From NCBI GenBank assembly GCA_039925145.1, contig JBDSZL010000030.1:1-64000 (forward strand): DNA of 64,000 nucleotides, in the 5' to 3' direction. This document shows, piece after piece, positions 18,901 through 26,501 of this stretch. Numbering within the stretch: position 1 is the stretch's first letter; every line of letters begins with the position of its first letter. The notes beneath the pieces were generated by a model. The model was not told where the DNA came from. It did not search any database and worked only from the letters and a program-made list of their open reading frames with translations. Both the position numbers and the translations under genes were made by a program. Origin of the DNA: JBDSZL01 sp039925145 (GTDB taxonomy: Bacteria; Acidobacteriota; Vicinamibacteria; Vicinamibacterales; SCN-69-37).

Positions 18901-21058
18901 CGAACAGATCGTGCGAGAGCAGCGTGTTCTCAGGTACACGGCCCTCCGTGGCGGCGGAGAAGGCGTCGACGTCGTAGAGCCCCTTGCCGGTGAAGCTGCC
19001 TTCGCCGAACAGGTCCTGATACACATCGGAGACGGCCGTCGTGTACGGATCGACGCCCGTGTTGCCGGCGTACGTTCGGGCAAAGCGCGTCCCCGATGCG
19101 CTCGACATGGCCACGCTGACCCGGGGCTGCAGAATGGCGTAGCCCTCGGTCACGCGTCCCGAGCGGGGATCGATCCGCGGCTGGTTCAGCGGGTGCGAGA
19201 TGATCCCGATCAGCCGCTTCGCCGCGTCACGCGGTAGTCGCGTGTCGGAATCGAGCGTGATGCAGTAGCGCACCGTCAGCAGGAGCGGCAGGTTGGTGGT
19301 GTCGGTCCAGAAGCTGGTGTCGGTCGCGCCGCGCAGCAGGCGATTGAATTCCTCGATCTTGCCGCGCTTCCGCTCCCAGCCCATCCATACGGCCTCCCGT
19401 GGGTTCCACTGCCGGTGCCGATGGAAGATGAAGAACCGGTCGGCGTGATCGGGGCCGAACTTGAGATTGAGGGCCTCGATGCCTTGCCGCGCGCGGTCGA
19501 GAATGGCCTCATCGGCCGGCGTGCTTTCGGACGCGGCATCTGCGAAGTCACTGAGAATCGCCACGTGAATACACGGATCGAGGTTGCCGAGCGCGAGTAC
19601 CTCGATGTGCTCGAGCAGTGCGTCCACGCCGTCCAGGCTCGTGAGCAGCGTCGGCACGACGATCATCGTGCGCGACGTCTCGGGCACTCCGGTCGAGAAG
19701 TCCAGCCGCGGCAACCGTCTGGGCGACACGATACGAACCACCGCGCGCTGCACGGCGGAGGCCGAAAGATCGCTCAGTGGGAACAGCGCAAGCAGCCCGG
19801 CCAGGATCTCAATGGCCAGCGTACCGCCCGCGAAGCGTACGAACAGGACGACCGCGGCGATCATGCCGGCTGTGAGGCCCACGATCGCCCCGAGATACAG
19901 GAGCGGCGCGTGCCGCGTCAGAAGACGACGCGTGCGCGTGCCCGCGCCGGGGCGGTAGGCGAGATCGTCCTCGAGGTCGATCCGGCCCTCGTCGATGAGG
20001 TGATATCCGACGTGCGCGCTGCGGTCGGTCACCGACGTTCGAGCCGCGGCCTGCCGCGCTGACTCGACAGCTTTGAGGGCCACACGCACCTGGCGCTCGC
20101 CCGAGGACCTGGCAAGCGCCTCCACGGCCTGCCGCTGCTGATCCCGGCTCAGAAAATCCATGCGCGCGTAGGCGCCGGCCGGGTCGAGCTGGAGCGCCCG
20201 CTCGACAAGGCTGACCGACTCGACGAACTCTTGCCAGTCGAGGGTTTCGCAGAGTCGCAGACTGCTGATCGCGTTGGCGACCGACACCTGCGCGACACCC
20301 TGGCTCTGGTGCTCGGTGCGAATGGTCTCCTCGGGGGTCGTGTGTCGCGCGGCCAGCTCGTCGTCGAGCGCTGTGCGCAGCGAGGACAGCCGCACGCCGT
20401 ATTCGCGGAGTCGATGGAGGAGCTGGACGACAAAGGCCGGGCTGGTGTCTGGCAACGTCCCCGGCCCCGACCCGTCGGCGGCACTCGACACGTACTCGTC
20501 GGCGGCCAACCGTGCGGCGCGCGCTACGAGCAATTCCTCGACGAGACGGCGCAGGTTCTCGATCAGCGCCAGTTTCAGCGTACTCGGCAGCGCCCACAGC
20601 TCTCCGATGGTCAACGGGGCAACGCGTTGATAACTGTTGAGAAACTGTGTCAGCTGCTGCCGCTCGACCCGGCTGTCGCTGTGACGGATCAGTTCGACAG
20701 CGACTGCATAGATCCGGGCCTCGCCATGATGATCCCGGGAGGCGAGCGCCGGCAGCGTTCGCGAGTAGGTGCGCGGCAGGTTGCGCCGGATGTCGGCGAT
20801 CGCCGCGGTGATGAGATGGAAATTGTCGAGAAGCCAGTCGGCGGCCGGCACCACGAATCGGCCCGTGCGCACGTCGTCGGCCAGCGTGCGGTACGCCTCG
20901 CGCAGCATCCGCACGTTCTGCTCGAAACGGGGGAAGGTGTCCTGCGCCTGATGACCTGAGTGGGGATCGACCGTCAGGCTCGCCGCGAGCGCCAGCGCGC
21001 GCTCTTCGAGGCGCTCGATGCTCAGCAGTTCATCGCGGAGCGGCTTCTCGGGCGCCAC
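12935..21058 (-). CDS. ndvB: Cyclic beta-1,2-glucan synthase (NdvB/ChvB type)
   Basis: 2707 residues, within the usual 2,500-2,900 of this family. An N-terminal region is followed by paired membrane helices and a GT84 glycosyltransferase domain (LDSDTRLP near residue 603, QHRWVRGDW near 751) flanked by more membrane segments. A glycoamylase-like domain follows (NLPPDNVQVG, then HEGMTIVAAANAL). The C-terminal third is a GH94 phosphorylase-like part with GSGDWNDGMNRVG near 2384 and PPGVRENGGQYTHAA. The enzyme makes linear beta-1,2-glucan from UDP-glucose on a protein primer and trims/cyclises it; the product is periplasmic and helps osmotic adaptation. No export ABC protein (NdvA) is adjacent. 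Confidence 0.88.
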   Translation of the reverse strand: MAPEKPLRDELLSIERLEERALALAASLTVDPHSGHQAQDTFPRFEQNVRMLREAYRTLADDVRTGRFVVPAADWLLDNFHLITAAIADIRRNLPRTYSRTLPALASRDHHGEARIYAVAVELIRHSDSRVERQQLTQFLNSYQRVAPLTIGELWALPSTLKLALIENLRRLVEELLVARAARLAADEYVSSAADGSGPGTLPDTSPAFVVQLLHRLREYGVRLSSLRTALDDELAARHTTPEETIRTEHQSQGVAQVSVANAISSLRLCETLDWQEFVESVSLVERALQLDPAGAYARMDFLSRDQQRQAVEALARSSGERQVRVALKAVESARQAAARTSVTDRSAHVGYHLIDEGRIDLEDDLAYRPGAGTRTRRLLTRHAPLLYLGAIVGLTAGMIAAVVLFVRFAGGTLAIEILAGLLALFPLSDLSASAVQRAVVRIVSPRRLPRLDFSTGVPETSRTMIVVPTLLTSLDGVDALLEHIEVLALGNLDPCIHVAILSDFADAASESTPADEAILDRARQGIEALNLKFGPDHADRFFIFHRHRQWNPREAVWMGWERKRGKIEEFNRLLRGATDTSFWTDTTNLPLLLTVRYCITLDSDTRLPRDAAKRLIGIISHPLNQPRIDPRSGRVTEGYAILQPRVSVAMSSASGTRFARTYAGNTGVDPYTTAVSDVYQDLFGEGSFTGKGLYDVDAFSAATEGRVPENTLLSHDLFEGLHARAALVTDIEVVDDYPGTVLEHARRQHRWVRGDWQLLPWLFPFVPSSAGTTRSLITLVSWWKVFDNLRRSLVPPATLVWLIAGWTLLPGRPSLWTAAALASLGFPWLTGVADSMQPSRGESWRSFVRAGGEAVASATLRFALQVAFLAYEASERVHAVALTLWRLGVTRQRMLEWETAAMSAARGESAVASDFARAMMAGPVLAVGAIVLLTWRAPGAFVVAGPILLLWACSPWIAWRLSRPTAIRVAPLSEPDRTYLDGVARTTWAYFDTFVTADDNDLPPDNVQVGAALTIAHRTSPTNIGLGLLATLAAHDLGFIETSDLVQRIDRTLTTVDRLEHFQGHLLNWYDTRTLAPLPALYVSTVDSGNFAGSLLALSVALRTIAPELSARAMAMFDAIDFRMLFEPKRQLFGIGYRLQDAENPGRLDSSYYDLLASEARLASFLAIAKGDVPQMHWFHLGRTLTSVHGAPVLLSWSATLFEYLMPLLVMRSIPNTLLHESCRLAVRRQIDYASDHAVPWGISESAYSLVDRHGTYQYKAFGIPGLGLKRGLGDEIVVAPYATALALMIDPGTSVANLRRLEALGLRGDYGFFDAIDYTRRGADASSDADPAPRHPATNGVVVTTYMAHHEGMTIVAAANALQSNRMVERFHSEPMVQATELLLQERVPRGVATLEPRPLDEMRVAAPAASAPVRRYRSPHTVYPHTQFLSNGNYVTSVTNAGGGASIWRDLPVTRWRRDITRDAEGQFIYLRDVRSGEVWSAAYQPTRREPDEYAVVFSADRVVFRRRDDELSTQLEIAVSTEDDVEVRRVTVRNHGARLRELDVTSYAEIVLTTTTSDLAHPAFGKLFVETEYLPAGGALLCHRRPRDAGDPGPWAFHTLSLEGRPQGPLEWETDRARFLGRGRTPANPAALDGRALSGTTGIVLDPIVSLRQRIRVPAGGAVRLCFATGAAADRETVEALARKYYDARAASRAFTLAMTRAESGLQHFGISADEALLFERLASRVLGADGSLRAAADVLAANELGQSGLWPHAISGDLPILLVRVVGDDALPLVRQVLQAQEYWRLKGLRADVVIVNEHPAGYLDEMHAMLTAVLSDGPWSTWQHRPGGAYLLRADGMSAAERVLVQAVARAIVHGDRGDLRTQLERPYDVDPTVPAFVPTSLERTETMDGLLPVPALTLSNGLGGFTDAGRAYAIVLAGTEETPMPWVNVIANPHFGTIVTQSGAAHTWAGNSRENRLTPFANDPVSDPTGEACFVRDEETGETWSPTPGPLTRADASRCVIRHTAGLTSFARTTHGIAHALDVFVDVSDPVKFSMLTLTNRGTKVRSLSIFAYNEWVLGPPRDGEHLHVKTELDEATGALFAVNAYNPELGRHTAFAFASEPLMSFTGDRRSFLGRHGDLASPAALKHAVLSEQLGAGLDPCAALQVRCVVAPGETRSLLFLLGEGVDAIHARELIARHGSIGSARVALTGVHASWNRTLDTVHVRTPDDSFDALMNRWLLYQAISCRLWTRGGYYQPGGAFGFRDQLQDVMALSLARPDLAREHLLRAAGRQFIEGDVQHWWHEPAGRGLRSRCSDDLLWLPYVAAEYVRSTGDTAVFEARIPFLKAPLLTAEEHEVYGLPEVSAEDGTLFEHCLRAIDRGLTSGAHGLPLFGSGDWNDGMNRVGQAGRGESTWLGFFLHCVLKDFARLCSSRGLTGVASRYRGEARRLATQLELTWDGDWYRRGYYDDGTALGSAHNDECRIDSISQSWAVLSGAVPQRFAERAMDSVRTALIARRSQLLLLLDPPFDRSAQDPGYIKGYPPGVRENGGQYTHAAVWVIMALARLGSGDEVAELFHMLNPINHTRTPAAIERYKAEPYVVAGDVYARSPHAGRAGWSWYTGSAAWMYRAGLESILGLQRRGNTFSIAPCIPSTWADYEITWRIGSTSYRIAVSNPDRQCTGVRDAWLDGVSVDGSAIPIVDDGNTHEVRVIVGSTMRG

Positions 21059-21148
21059 CGCAAGGGAGCGCCGCCGACGGAGAGCTATTGGGGACGTCCC
21101 ACTGACGTGGCGAGGCTCGGAGCTTCGAAGCAGAGCCGTGACACGGGC

Positions 21149-22234
21149 CTACAGGCTGCCGACGGCGACGGCGACCGCCAGTGGAAGTTCGACGACGAAC
21201 GTGCAGCCCTGATTCGGGAACGTGCGCAGATGAATTTTGCCCCCTTGAGCCAGGATGGCGCGCCGGGCCATCGAGAGGCTCACACCGAGCCCTGGATCAT
21301 CATCTGTCGATTCGCCGAACGCGCGCAACAGTGCATGACCCTCCGGGAGACCACCACACGCCTCGTCGATTTCAATTCGGACCTGCGTGCCATCGGCGCG
21401 CGCCCCCAGCGTCACGGAGCTGGCCGTCGGCGTGAACTCGAACGCGTTCTCCAGCAGGGTCATCAGCGCGGATGTGAGCATCTGCGGGTCGCCCAGCAGC
21501 CGCAGCGCCGGATCGATCGGCTCGATGGACAACGTCACGCCGGAGTGCTCCGCGAGCACGTCGGCCCCCTTTGCCAGGTTGGCGAGGAAGGCGTGCACGT
21601 CGATCGCCTGGAGCTGTCGAGGGCCGGTCGACAGCTGCGTGCCGAGCATGGCGCTCTCGATCAGCGCGCGCAGACCCGTCAGACTGCTGCTGAGCAACGC
21701 TCCCGTGGTGCCGTTCACGGCCACGGCGCCGGTCTTGAGGGCTGACAGCGCCAGCAGCGCTGTGTTCAGGCGGGTCCGGAGCTCGTGCGCCAGCTGCCCG
21801 AGTCGAGCGCTTTCATCGCGCGATGTTCTCTCAGTGGTGAGTCGAACGTGCTCCGTCACGGCCTCCGCAATCGCCGTATCGAGCGACCGGTTGAGAACCC
21901 GGAACTCGTCGACCTCCACGGGCGCGCAGTGCAGCAGGGCCAGTTCGGTGATGGCCTGGCAGATGTCTCCGTACACGTGGACGACCTCTGAGACTGTCAA
22001 TCCGAGGCCGAGCAGCTCGCCACCGTGGCTCGTGGCACTCGCGGCGATTGCGCTCGAGGAGGCACGCGTGCCCTGACTCTCGAGCAGAAGCGCCTCGGAC
22101 ACCTGTGTCAGAAACACCGGCACGCCGTTGCGCAGTGCGTCCGTTCCTCGTCCCTGGCCCAGGCGCCTGGCCGCTTTCTGGCAGGTTGCGTCGATGATCT
22201 CGTCGCGGTAGAGCGCGATGAATTCGTACAGCAT
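21149..22234 (-). CDS. Sensor histidine kinase, second of a tandem pair
   Basis: 361 residues from ATG at 22234 (MLYEFIALYRDEI), which aligns exactly with the start of the upstream paralogue; the frame extends further but that part is shadow. The N-terminal ~130 residues resemble a RsbRD/RsbT-co-antagonist-type all-helical domain. The phospho-acceptor H-box is LAHELRTRLN (~148), the N-box LMTLLENAFEFT, and the ATP lid GLGVSLSMARRAI. No membrane segment is visible, so it is cytoplasmic. It starts 11 bp after the first kinase, in one operon, and no response regulator lies nearby. The input is unknown. Confidence 0.8.
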   Translation of the reverse strand: MLYEFIALYRDEIIDATCQKAARRLGQGRGTDALRNGVPVFLTQVSEALLLESQGTRASSSAIAASATSHGGELLGLGLTVSEVVHVYGDICQAITELALLHCAPVEVDEFRVLNRSLDTAIAEAVTEHVRLTTERTSRDESARLGQLAHELRTRLNTALLALSALKTGAVAVNGTTGALLSSSLTGLRALIESAMLGTQLSTGPRQLQAIDVHAFLANLAKGADVLAEHSGVTLSIEPIDPALRLLGDPQMLTSALMTLLENAFEFTPTASSVTLGARADGTQVRIEIDEACGGLPEGHALLRAFGESTDDDPGLGVSLSMARRAILAQGGKIHLRTFPNQGCTFVVELPLAVAVAVGSL

Positions 22235-22245
22235 GTCCAGTCCTT

Positions 22246-23340
22246 TTAAGCTGTCGCGCCGACGCCGGCGTGCACCCGTGGCAATTCGACTCTGAAAATG
22301 CAGCCGACCCCCGCCCTGTCGGTCACCGACACGGTCCCCCTGTTGGCGGCGACGCCCCAGCGGCAGAACGCGAGGCCCAGTCCCAAGCCTGAACGGTCGA
22401 CATTCCTCTGCTCGAACGGCCGGAACAACTGCTCCGAGTCGCTCCCGAGCGTCAGCCCGCCGCAGCGGTCCTCGATCTCGATCGCGACGCACTCGTCGGT
22501 CGCCGACACCCGCAACTGGACGTCCGTGTAGGGCTGGGTGAACTTGATCGCATTCTGAATCAGGTTCATGAGGACCCCCCCCAGCGTGTGCCTGTCGGCA
22601 CTGACCGCCAGGTCTGGCGCGACGGTGCCGACCGTGAACGCGACGCCTCGCGCGCTGGCCGCCAGTGTCGCGTCGTGTTCCAGATCTCTGATGAAGGGCC
22701 CGATGATGATCAATTCCTGCTTCTGGACCTCCTGGTGGAGGCGCACTTCGGTCAGCGATCGATCGATCAGCTCGCTGGCCGCCGCGAGATTTCGCTCCAG
22801 GACCGCCCCCGTGCTGCCGCCCACGCCGACGTTGCCCGTTTTCAGCACTCGGAAGGCCAGCGTCGCGCTCTGCAGCAGATTCCGGAGCTCATGGGCGAAG
22901 AATCCGAGCCGCTGGTGGCCTCGCGCGGACTCGGCCGCCGCCGCCGACATATCGTCCTCTCGCGCGTACTGCGTCACTGCCATGGCAATCGCGTCGTCGA
23001 GGCACGCGTTGAGCGTGCGGAAGTCCTTGGTGCTGATCGGCCCCCCACGCTCGAGCGCCAGCTCGGTAATCGCCTGACACACGTCGCCGTAGTCGTGGAC
23101 CACCTGGGACAGCGTGAACCCGTGACCCCGCAAGTCGTGCGCGTGCAACCCCGCTGTTTCGCCGATGGCTTCGGTGGACATCTGCCCGAGGCGGAGCGCT
23201 TCGGTCAGCTGATCAAGGAAGATCGGCACGCCGTGGAGCAGTTCCTCGTCGGTTGGCGCGGGCATGGATCGCGTTGCGACTTTCGCCCTGCACCGGCGGA
23301 CCAGCTCTGCGTGATGGAGTGCTATGAATTCGTGCAGCAT
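22246..23340 (-). CDS. Sensor histidine kinase, first of a tandem pair
   Basis: 364 residues from ATG at 23340 (MLHEFIALHHAEL). An N-terminal helical sensor-like domain (to ~140) is shared with the downstream paralogue. The H-box is FFAHELRNLLQ (~149), the N-box VLMNLIQNAIKFT, the G1 motif EIEDRCGGL and the G2 motif GLGLGLAFCRWGV. All key kinase residues are present. It lacks membrane helices. The two genes clearly arose by tandem duplication and have diverged. An orphan partner regulator elsewhere on the chromosome is expected. Confidence 0.8.
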   Translation of the reverse strand: MLHEFIALHHAELVRRCRAKVATRSMPAPTDEELLHGVPIFLDQLTEALRLGQMSTEAIGETAGLHAHDLRGHGFTLSQVVHDYGDVCQAITELALERGGPISTKDFRTLNACLDDAIAMAVTQYAREDDMSAAAAESARGHQRLGFFAHELRNLLQSATLAFRVLKTGNVGVGGSTGAVLERNLAAASELIDRSLTEVRLHQEVQKQELIIIGPFIRDLEHDATLAASARGVAFTVGTVAPDLAVSADRHTLGGVLMNLIQNAIKFTQPYTDVQLRVSATDECVAIEIEDRCGGLTLGSDSEQLFRPFEQRNVDRSGLGLGLAFCRWGVAANRGTVSVTDRAGVGCIFRVELPRVHAGVGATA

Positions 23341-23725
23341 TGAGGCGTTGTCTCCACAGACCACCGCACGTCCTTCCCGAATCAACGTGGGAAACAGCAA
23401 CGTGTGCGATCGTCTCGCCCCGCCCCTTGTGACGGCTTCGGCGCGGGTCGTTTCAGAAGAGAGAGAGATGATTCGGTATCAGCCGAGCAACGCAACTACG
23501 GTGCGGTGTCACGTCAGTCACTTTAGTGGGTGGCGGCGACGGTCTCGCCGGAACTCAGGAAAGGAGGGTCAGTATAGCACCCGAGCCGGAAACGTCTGTC
23601 CCATAGGAGACACCCGGGAAGGCCCGGAATTGCTGGTTGAACGGGGGTAATAGCGCGCATCGCCGCACCGATCCCCTTCGTGGCAGAGCGGGTACGAAGC
23701 CGGCTCGCTGCTAGCATGTGGAGCG
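23341..23725. other. 385-bp gene-free divergent region
   Basis: No credible coding frame lies between the kinase operon (minus) and the HAD gene (plus). A minus-strand TATACT at 23571-23576 is a possible -10 for the kinase operon, implying a leader of about 220 nt, but no good -35 was seen. The plus-strand promoter for the HAD gene is at its right edge. No repeat or RNA motif was recognised. Confidence 0.5.
23712..23717 (+). promoter_or_regulatory. Candidate -10 for leaderless HAD gene
   Basis: TAGCAT preceded by TGC (extended -10 form) ends 8 nt before ATG 23726, and no Shine-Dalgarno site intervenes. Transcription would begin at or next to the start codon. Confidence 0.4.
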
Positions 23726-24475
23726 ATGGCGCAGCCGCTTCGTTCCGGGCAGACCGCTGGTGCTCAGCCGGCCGGCTCCTCGCGCCCCGTCCGCGCTGTG
23801 ATCTTCGACCTCGACGGCACCCTCTACAGGGCGTCCGCCGTTCGGCGCGGGATGACCATCCGGCTGCTCTCGTACATGGCGCGACGTCCCTTCGATGGCC
23901 TGAGGACGGTGCAGCTCATCTCAGCGTACCGGCAGGCGCAAGAGAGCCTGCGCGCCGCGGGCAACCCGATCGGCCCCAACGACCAGCTCGCGCTCGCCTG
24001 TCGCGTGCGCAAGGCGGAACCGGCGTGGGCAGCGCGCGCGGTGCAGCGATGGATGGAAGAGGCACCGCTCGACCTGGTGCGGCGCCACACACGAGTCGGC
24101 GTGACCCAGTGTCTGCACGCGCTTCGCGGCGCAGGCATCCGTGTCGGGCTGTTCTCGGACTACCCGCCACAAGCCAAGCTCGAGGCCATGGGCATCCGCG
24201 AGCTGTTTGACGTCGTCCGATGGGCGCAGGAACCGGAGATTGCCGCCTTCAAACCCGATCCGCGCGGGCTGCTCGCGACGCTCAACGCGCTCGACGTGGC
24301 GCCTGCGGACGCGCTGTACGTCGGCGATCGCCCTGAGACCGACGGCCAAGCCGCGCGCAGCGCGGGTGTCCGCGCCGCGATCATCGGACAGTCATCGACC
24401 GACCCTGCGGGTGACTGGATGCAGCTTGGCGGCTTCGCGGAGCTGACCCACAGCCTGCTCGCCCCGTCCGATTGA
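23726..24475 (+). CDS. HAD-superfamily hydrolase
   Basis: 249 residues. Motif I is IFDLDGTLYRAS near residue 30 (nucleophile Asp). Motif II is the Ser in VGLFSDYPP, the motif III Lys lies in AAFKPDPRGL, and motif IV is YVGDRPETDGQAA. A helical cap sits between motifs I and II. The fold matches phosphoglycolate-phosphatase-like and related small-metabolite phosphatases; the substrate cannot be assigned. The ATG lacks a clear ribosome site and follows a -10-like hexamer. A weak CAGCCG/CGGCTG hairpin just after the stop (24477-24492) could end the transcript. Confidence 0.82.
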   Translation: MAQPLRSGQTAGAQPAGSSRPVRAVIFDLDGTLYRASAVRRGMTIRLLSYMARRPFDGLRTVQLISAYRQAQESLRAAGNPIGPNDQLALACRVRKAEPAWAARAVQRWMEEAPLDLVRRHTRVGVTQCLHALRGAGIRVGLFSDYPPQAKLEAMGIRELFDVVRWAQEPEIAAFKPDPRGLLATLNALDVAPADALYVGDRPETDGQAARSAGVRAAIIGQSSTDPAGDWMQLGGFAELTHSLLAPSD

Positions 24476-24555
24476 GCAGCCGGTTTCGGCTGATTCCGCA
24501 TTCCGGCGGCGGGCCATAGCCGGTCTGCGGGCGCCCCTCCACCTTGACTGCCTCA

Positions 24556-24564
24556 TGCTAAAAT
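24556..24564 (+). promoter_or_regulatory. Candidate extended -10 promoter for yebC-ruv-fabH operon
   Basis: TGCTAAAAT is an extended -10 element. A start near 24571 would give a leader of about 34 nt with GAGAGAGAAG before ATG 24605. TTGACT at 24544 is too close (9 nt) to serve as its -35. Confidence 0.4.
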
Positions 24565-24604
24565 CGGCAGTCCTCTTGAGGATCTTTGCGAAAGAGAGAG
24601 AAGC

Positions 24605-25354
24605 ATGTCTGGCCATTCCAAATGGGCGACGATCAAGCACAAGAAGGGCGCTGCCGATGCCAAGCGCGGCAAGGTGTTCACGCGCATCATCAAGGAACTG
24701 ACGATTGCGGCCCGACACGGCGGCGGCGATCCAGACATGAACCCGCGGCTGCGCACGATCATCGCAGATGCGAAGGCCGTCAACATGCCGGCCGAGAACA
24801 TCAAGCGTGCCGTCCGACGCGGCACCGGCGAAGAAGAGGGTGTCAGCTACGACGAGGTCACCTACGAGGGCTACGGGCCCGGGGGCGCGGCCGTGATCAT
24901 CGAGACCCTGACCGACAATCGCAACCGCACCGTCGGCGAACTGCGGCACATGCTCTCCAAGTGGGGCGGCAATCTCGGTGAGGCCAACAGCGTGGCCTGG
25001 ATGTTCGAGAAGAAGAGCCTGGTCACCGTGGCGAAGGAAAAGGCCGCTGAGGACGCGCTCATGGCGGCCGTCATCGACGCCGGCGCCGACGACATGAAGG
25101 ACGACGGCGGCACGTGGGAAATTGTGTCGCCGACCGACGCGCACCAGAAAGTGGTCGAGGCCGTGAAGGCGCTGAACGTCGAGCCCGATGGGGCCGAAAT
25201 CGCAATGGTGCCCCAGAACTACATCAAGCTCGAGGGCAAACAGGCGCAGCAGATGCTGAAGCTGATGGATGCGCTCGAGGATCACGACGACACGAAGAAC
25301 ATCTGGTCGAACTTCGATGTCGAAGAACGGGAGATCGAGGCGTCTCTGGCGTGA
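24605..25354 (+). CDS. yebC: YebC/PmpR family DNA-binding or translation-associated protein
   Basis: 249 residues, the usual size. The N-terminal MSGHSKWATIKHKKGAADA is the hallmark of the family, followed by FTRIIKELTIAARHGGGDPD and NMPAENIKRAVRRGTG. Members are described either as transcription regulators or, for YebC in several bacteria, as factors that relieve ribosome stalling at proline-rich stretches. It heads a run with ruvC (4-bp overlap), ruvA, ruvB and fabH, a conserved yebC-ruvC order in many bacteria. Confidence 0.95.
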   Translation: MSGHSKWATIKHKKGAADAKRGKVFTRIIKELTIAARHGGGDPDMNPRLRTIIADAKAVNMPAENIKRAVRRGTGEEEGVSYDEVTYEGYGPGGAAVIIETLTDNRNRTVGELRHMLSKWGGNLGEANSVAWMFEKKSLVTVAKEKAAEDALMAAVIDAGADDMKDDGGTWEIVSPTDAHQKVVEAVKALNVEPDGAEIAMVPQNYIKLEGKQAQQMLKLMDALEDHDDTKNIWSNFDVEEREIEASLA

Positions 25355-25914
25355 GGATTTTCGGGATCGACCCCGGGTCCATCCGCACCGGGTACGGCTG
25401 CGTGCAGACCGACGGCACGCGCCACCGGCTCGTGCTCTGTGGCGCGCTCTCGGGGACGTCGGGCGCCACCCTGCCAGAGCGTCTGCGCGCGATCCACGAC
25501 GGCCTGCTCGATCTGCTGAAGGCCGCCTCCCCTGACTGCGTCGCCATCGAAAGTCTCTTCTACGCCCGCAACGTCCGCAGCGCCCTGACGCTCGGTCACG
25601 CCCGGGGCGTGGCGGTTCTGGCGGCGGTGGAGGCCGGTGTGCCTCTGTTCGAGTACAGCCCGGCTGAAGTGAAGCAGGCGCTTGTTGGTCACGGCCGCGC
25701 CGAGAAGCCCCAGGTGCAGGGCATGGTGACCGTGCTGCTCGGACTCGACACGCCGCCCTCGCCTTATGACGCCTCGGACGCACTGGCCATTGCGATCTGC
25801 CACGCCCACACGTGCGGCGGACGGAGCATGTCACCGCAGCCCACGGCGTCACGCAGCGCCCGGAGTTGGCGGCACGTGAACCCGGCCACGCTCGGCAGGC
25901 GACCGATCCTGTGA
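25351..25914 (+). CDS. ruvC: Crossover junction endodeoxyribonuclease RuvC
   Basis: 187 residues from GTG 25351, which overlaps the yebC stop (GTGA); the open frame upstream is shadow. Catalytic acidic residues are in place: Asp7 (GIDPGSIRTGYG), Glu in VAIESLFYARN (~68), and the C-terminal pair in YDASDALAIAICH. It resolves Holliday junctions symmetrically with RuvAB. The C-terminal ~25 residues are Ser/Arg-rich and variable. It is coupled to ruvA by another 4-bp overlap, ensuring joint synthesis of the resolvasome. Confidence 0.95.
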   Translation: MRIFGIDPGSIRTGYGCVQTDGTRHRLVLCGALSGTSGATLPERLRAIHDGLLDLLKAASPDCVAIESLFYARNVRSALTLGHARGVAVLAAVEAGVPLFEYSPAEVKQALVGHGRAEKPQVQGMVTVLLGLDTPPSPYDASDALAIAICHAHTCGGRSMSPQPTASRSARSWRHVNPATLGRRPIL

Positions 25915-26501
25915 TTGCCCGGCTTGCCGGCACCCTCCTCGAGAAGCACCTCCAGCGTCTCGTGATCGATGTCGGCGGCGTCGGCTACGAAGTGCTCGTG
26001 CCCATCTCGACGTTCTATGCCGTGGGTGAGCCTGGGTCGCCGACGGTGCTCCGCATTCACACGCACGTGCGCGAAGAGTCGCTTCAGCTGTTCGGATTCG
26101 CGACGCCGCTCGAGCAGCTGCTCTTCGAACGGCTCATCGCCGTCAACGGCATCGGGCCAAAGCTCGCGTTGGCCGTGCTCTCCGGCATCGAGCCACCGGA
26201 GCTGGTCACGGCGGTACGACAATCCGACCTCGCGCGGCTGACGCGCATTCCGGGCGTCGGCCGCAAGACCGCAGAGCGCATCGTGATCGAGCTGCGCGAT
26301 CGTCTGCCCGAAGGGGTGGAGATCCCAGCCGAGTCGCCCGCGCCCGGAGGTGCGCTCCGAGACGACATTCTCTCGGCGCTCACGAACCTGGGTTACCAGC
26401 AGCAGTCGATCGAAAAGACGGTCGATGCGATCCTGCGAAGAACCGAGGCGCCGGAATTCGAATCGCTCCTGCGCGAAGTGCTCCGGGAGATCTCGCGGTG
26501 A
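25911..26501 (+). CDS. ruvA: Holliday junction DNA helicase subunit RuvA
   Basis: 196 residues from GTG 25911 (MIARLAGTLLEKHLQRL, where the family normally begins); the longer open frame upstream lies inside ruvC. Domain I is the OB-fold, domain II has two helix-hairpin-helix motifs (LIAVNGIGPKLALAVL, LTRIPGVGRKTAERIVIEL), and domain III is the C-terminal helical part that contacts RuvB (DDILSALTNLGYQQQSIEK). It forms the tetrameric junction-binding platform. Confidence 0.95.
   Translation: MIARLAGTLLEKHLQRLVIDVGGVGYEVLVPISTFYAVGEPGSPTVLRIHTHVREESLQLFGFATPLEQLLFERLIAVNGIGPKLALAVLSGIEPPELVTAVRQSDLARLTRIPGVGRKTAERIVIELRDRLPEGVEIPAESPAPGGALRDDILSALTNLGYQQQSIEKTVDAILRRTEAPEFESLLREVLREISR

Noticed and set aside
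24544..24549. TTGACT as -35 of the yebC promoter
   Set aside because: Only 9 nt from the TAAAAT -10, far below the usual 16-18.
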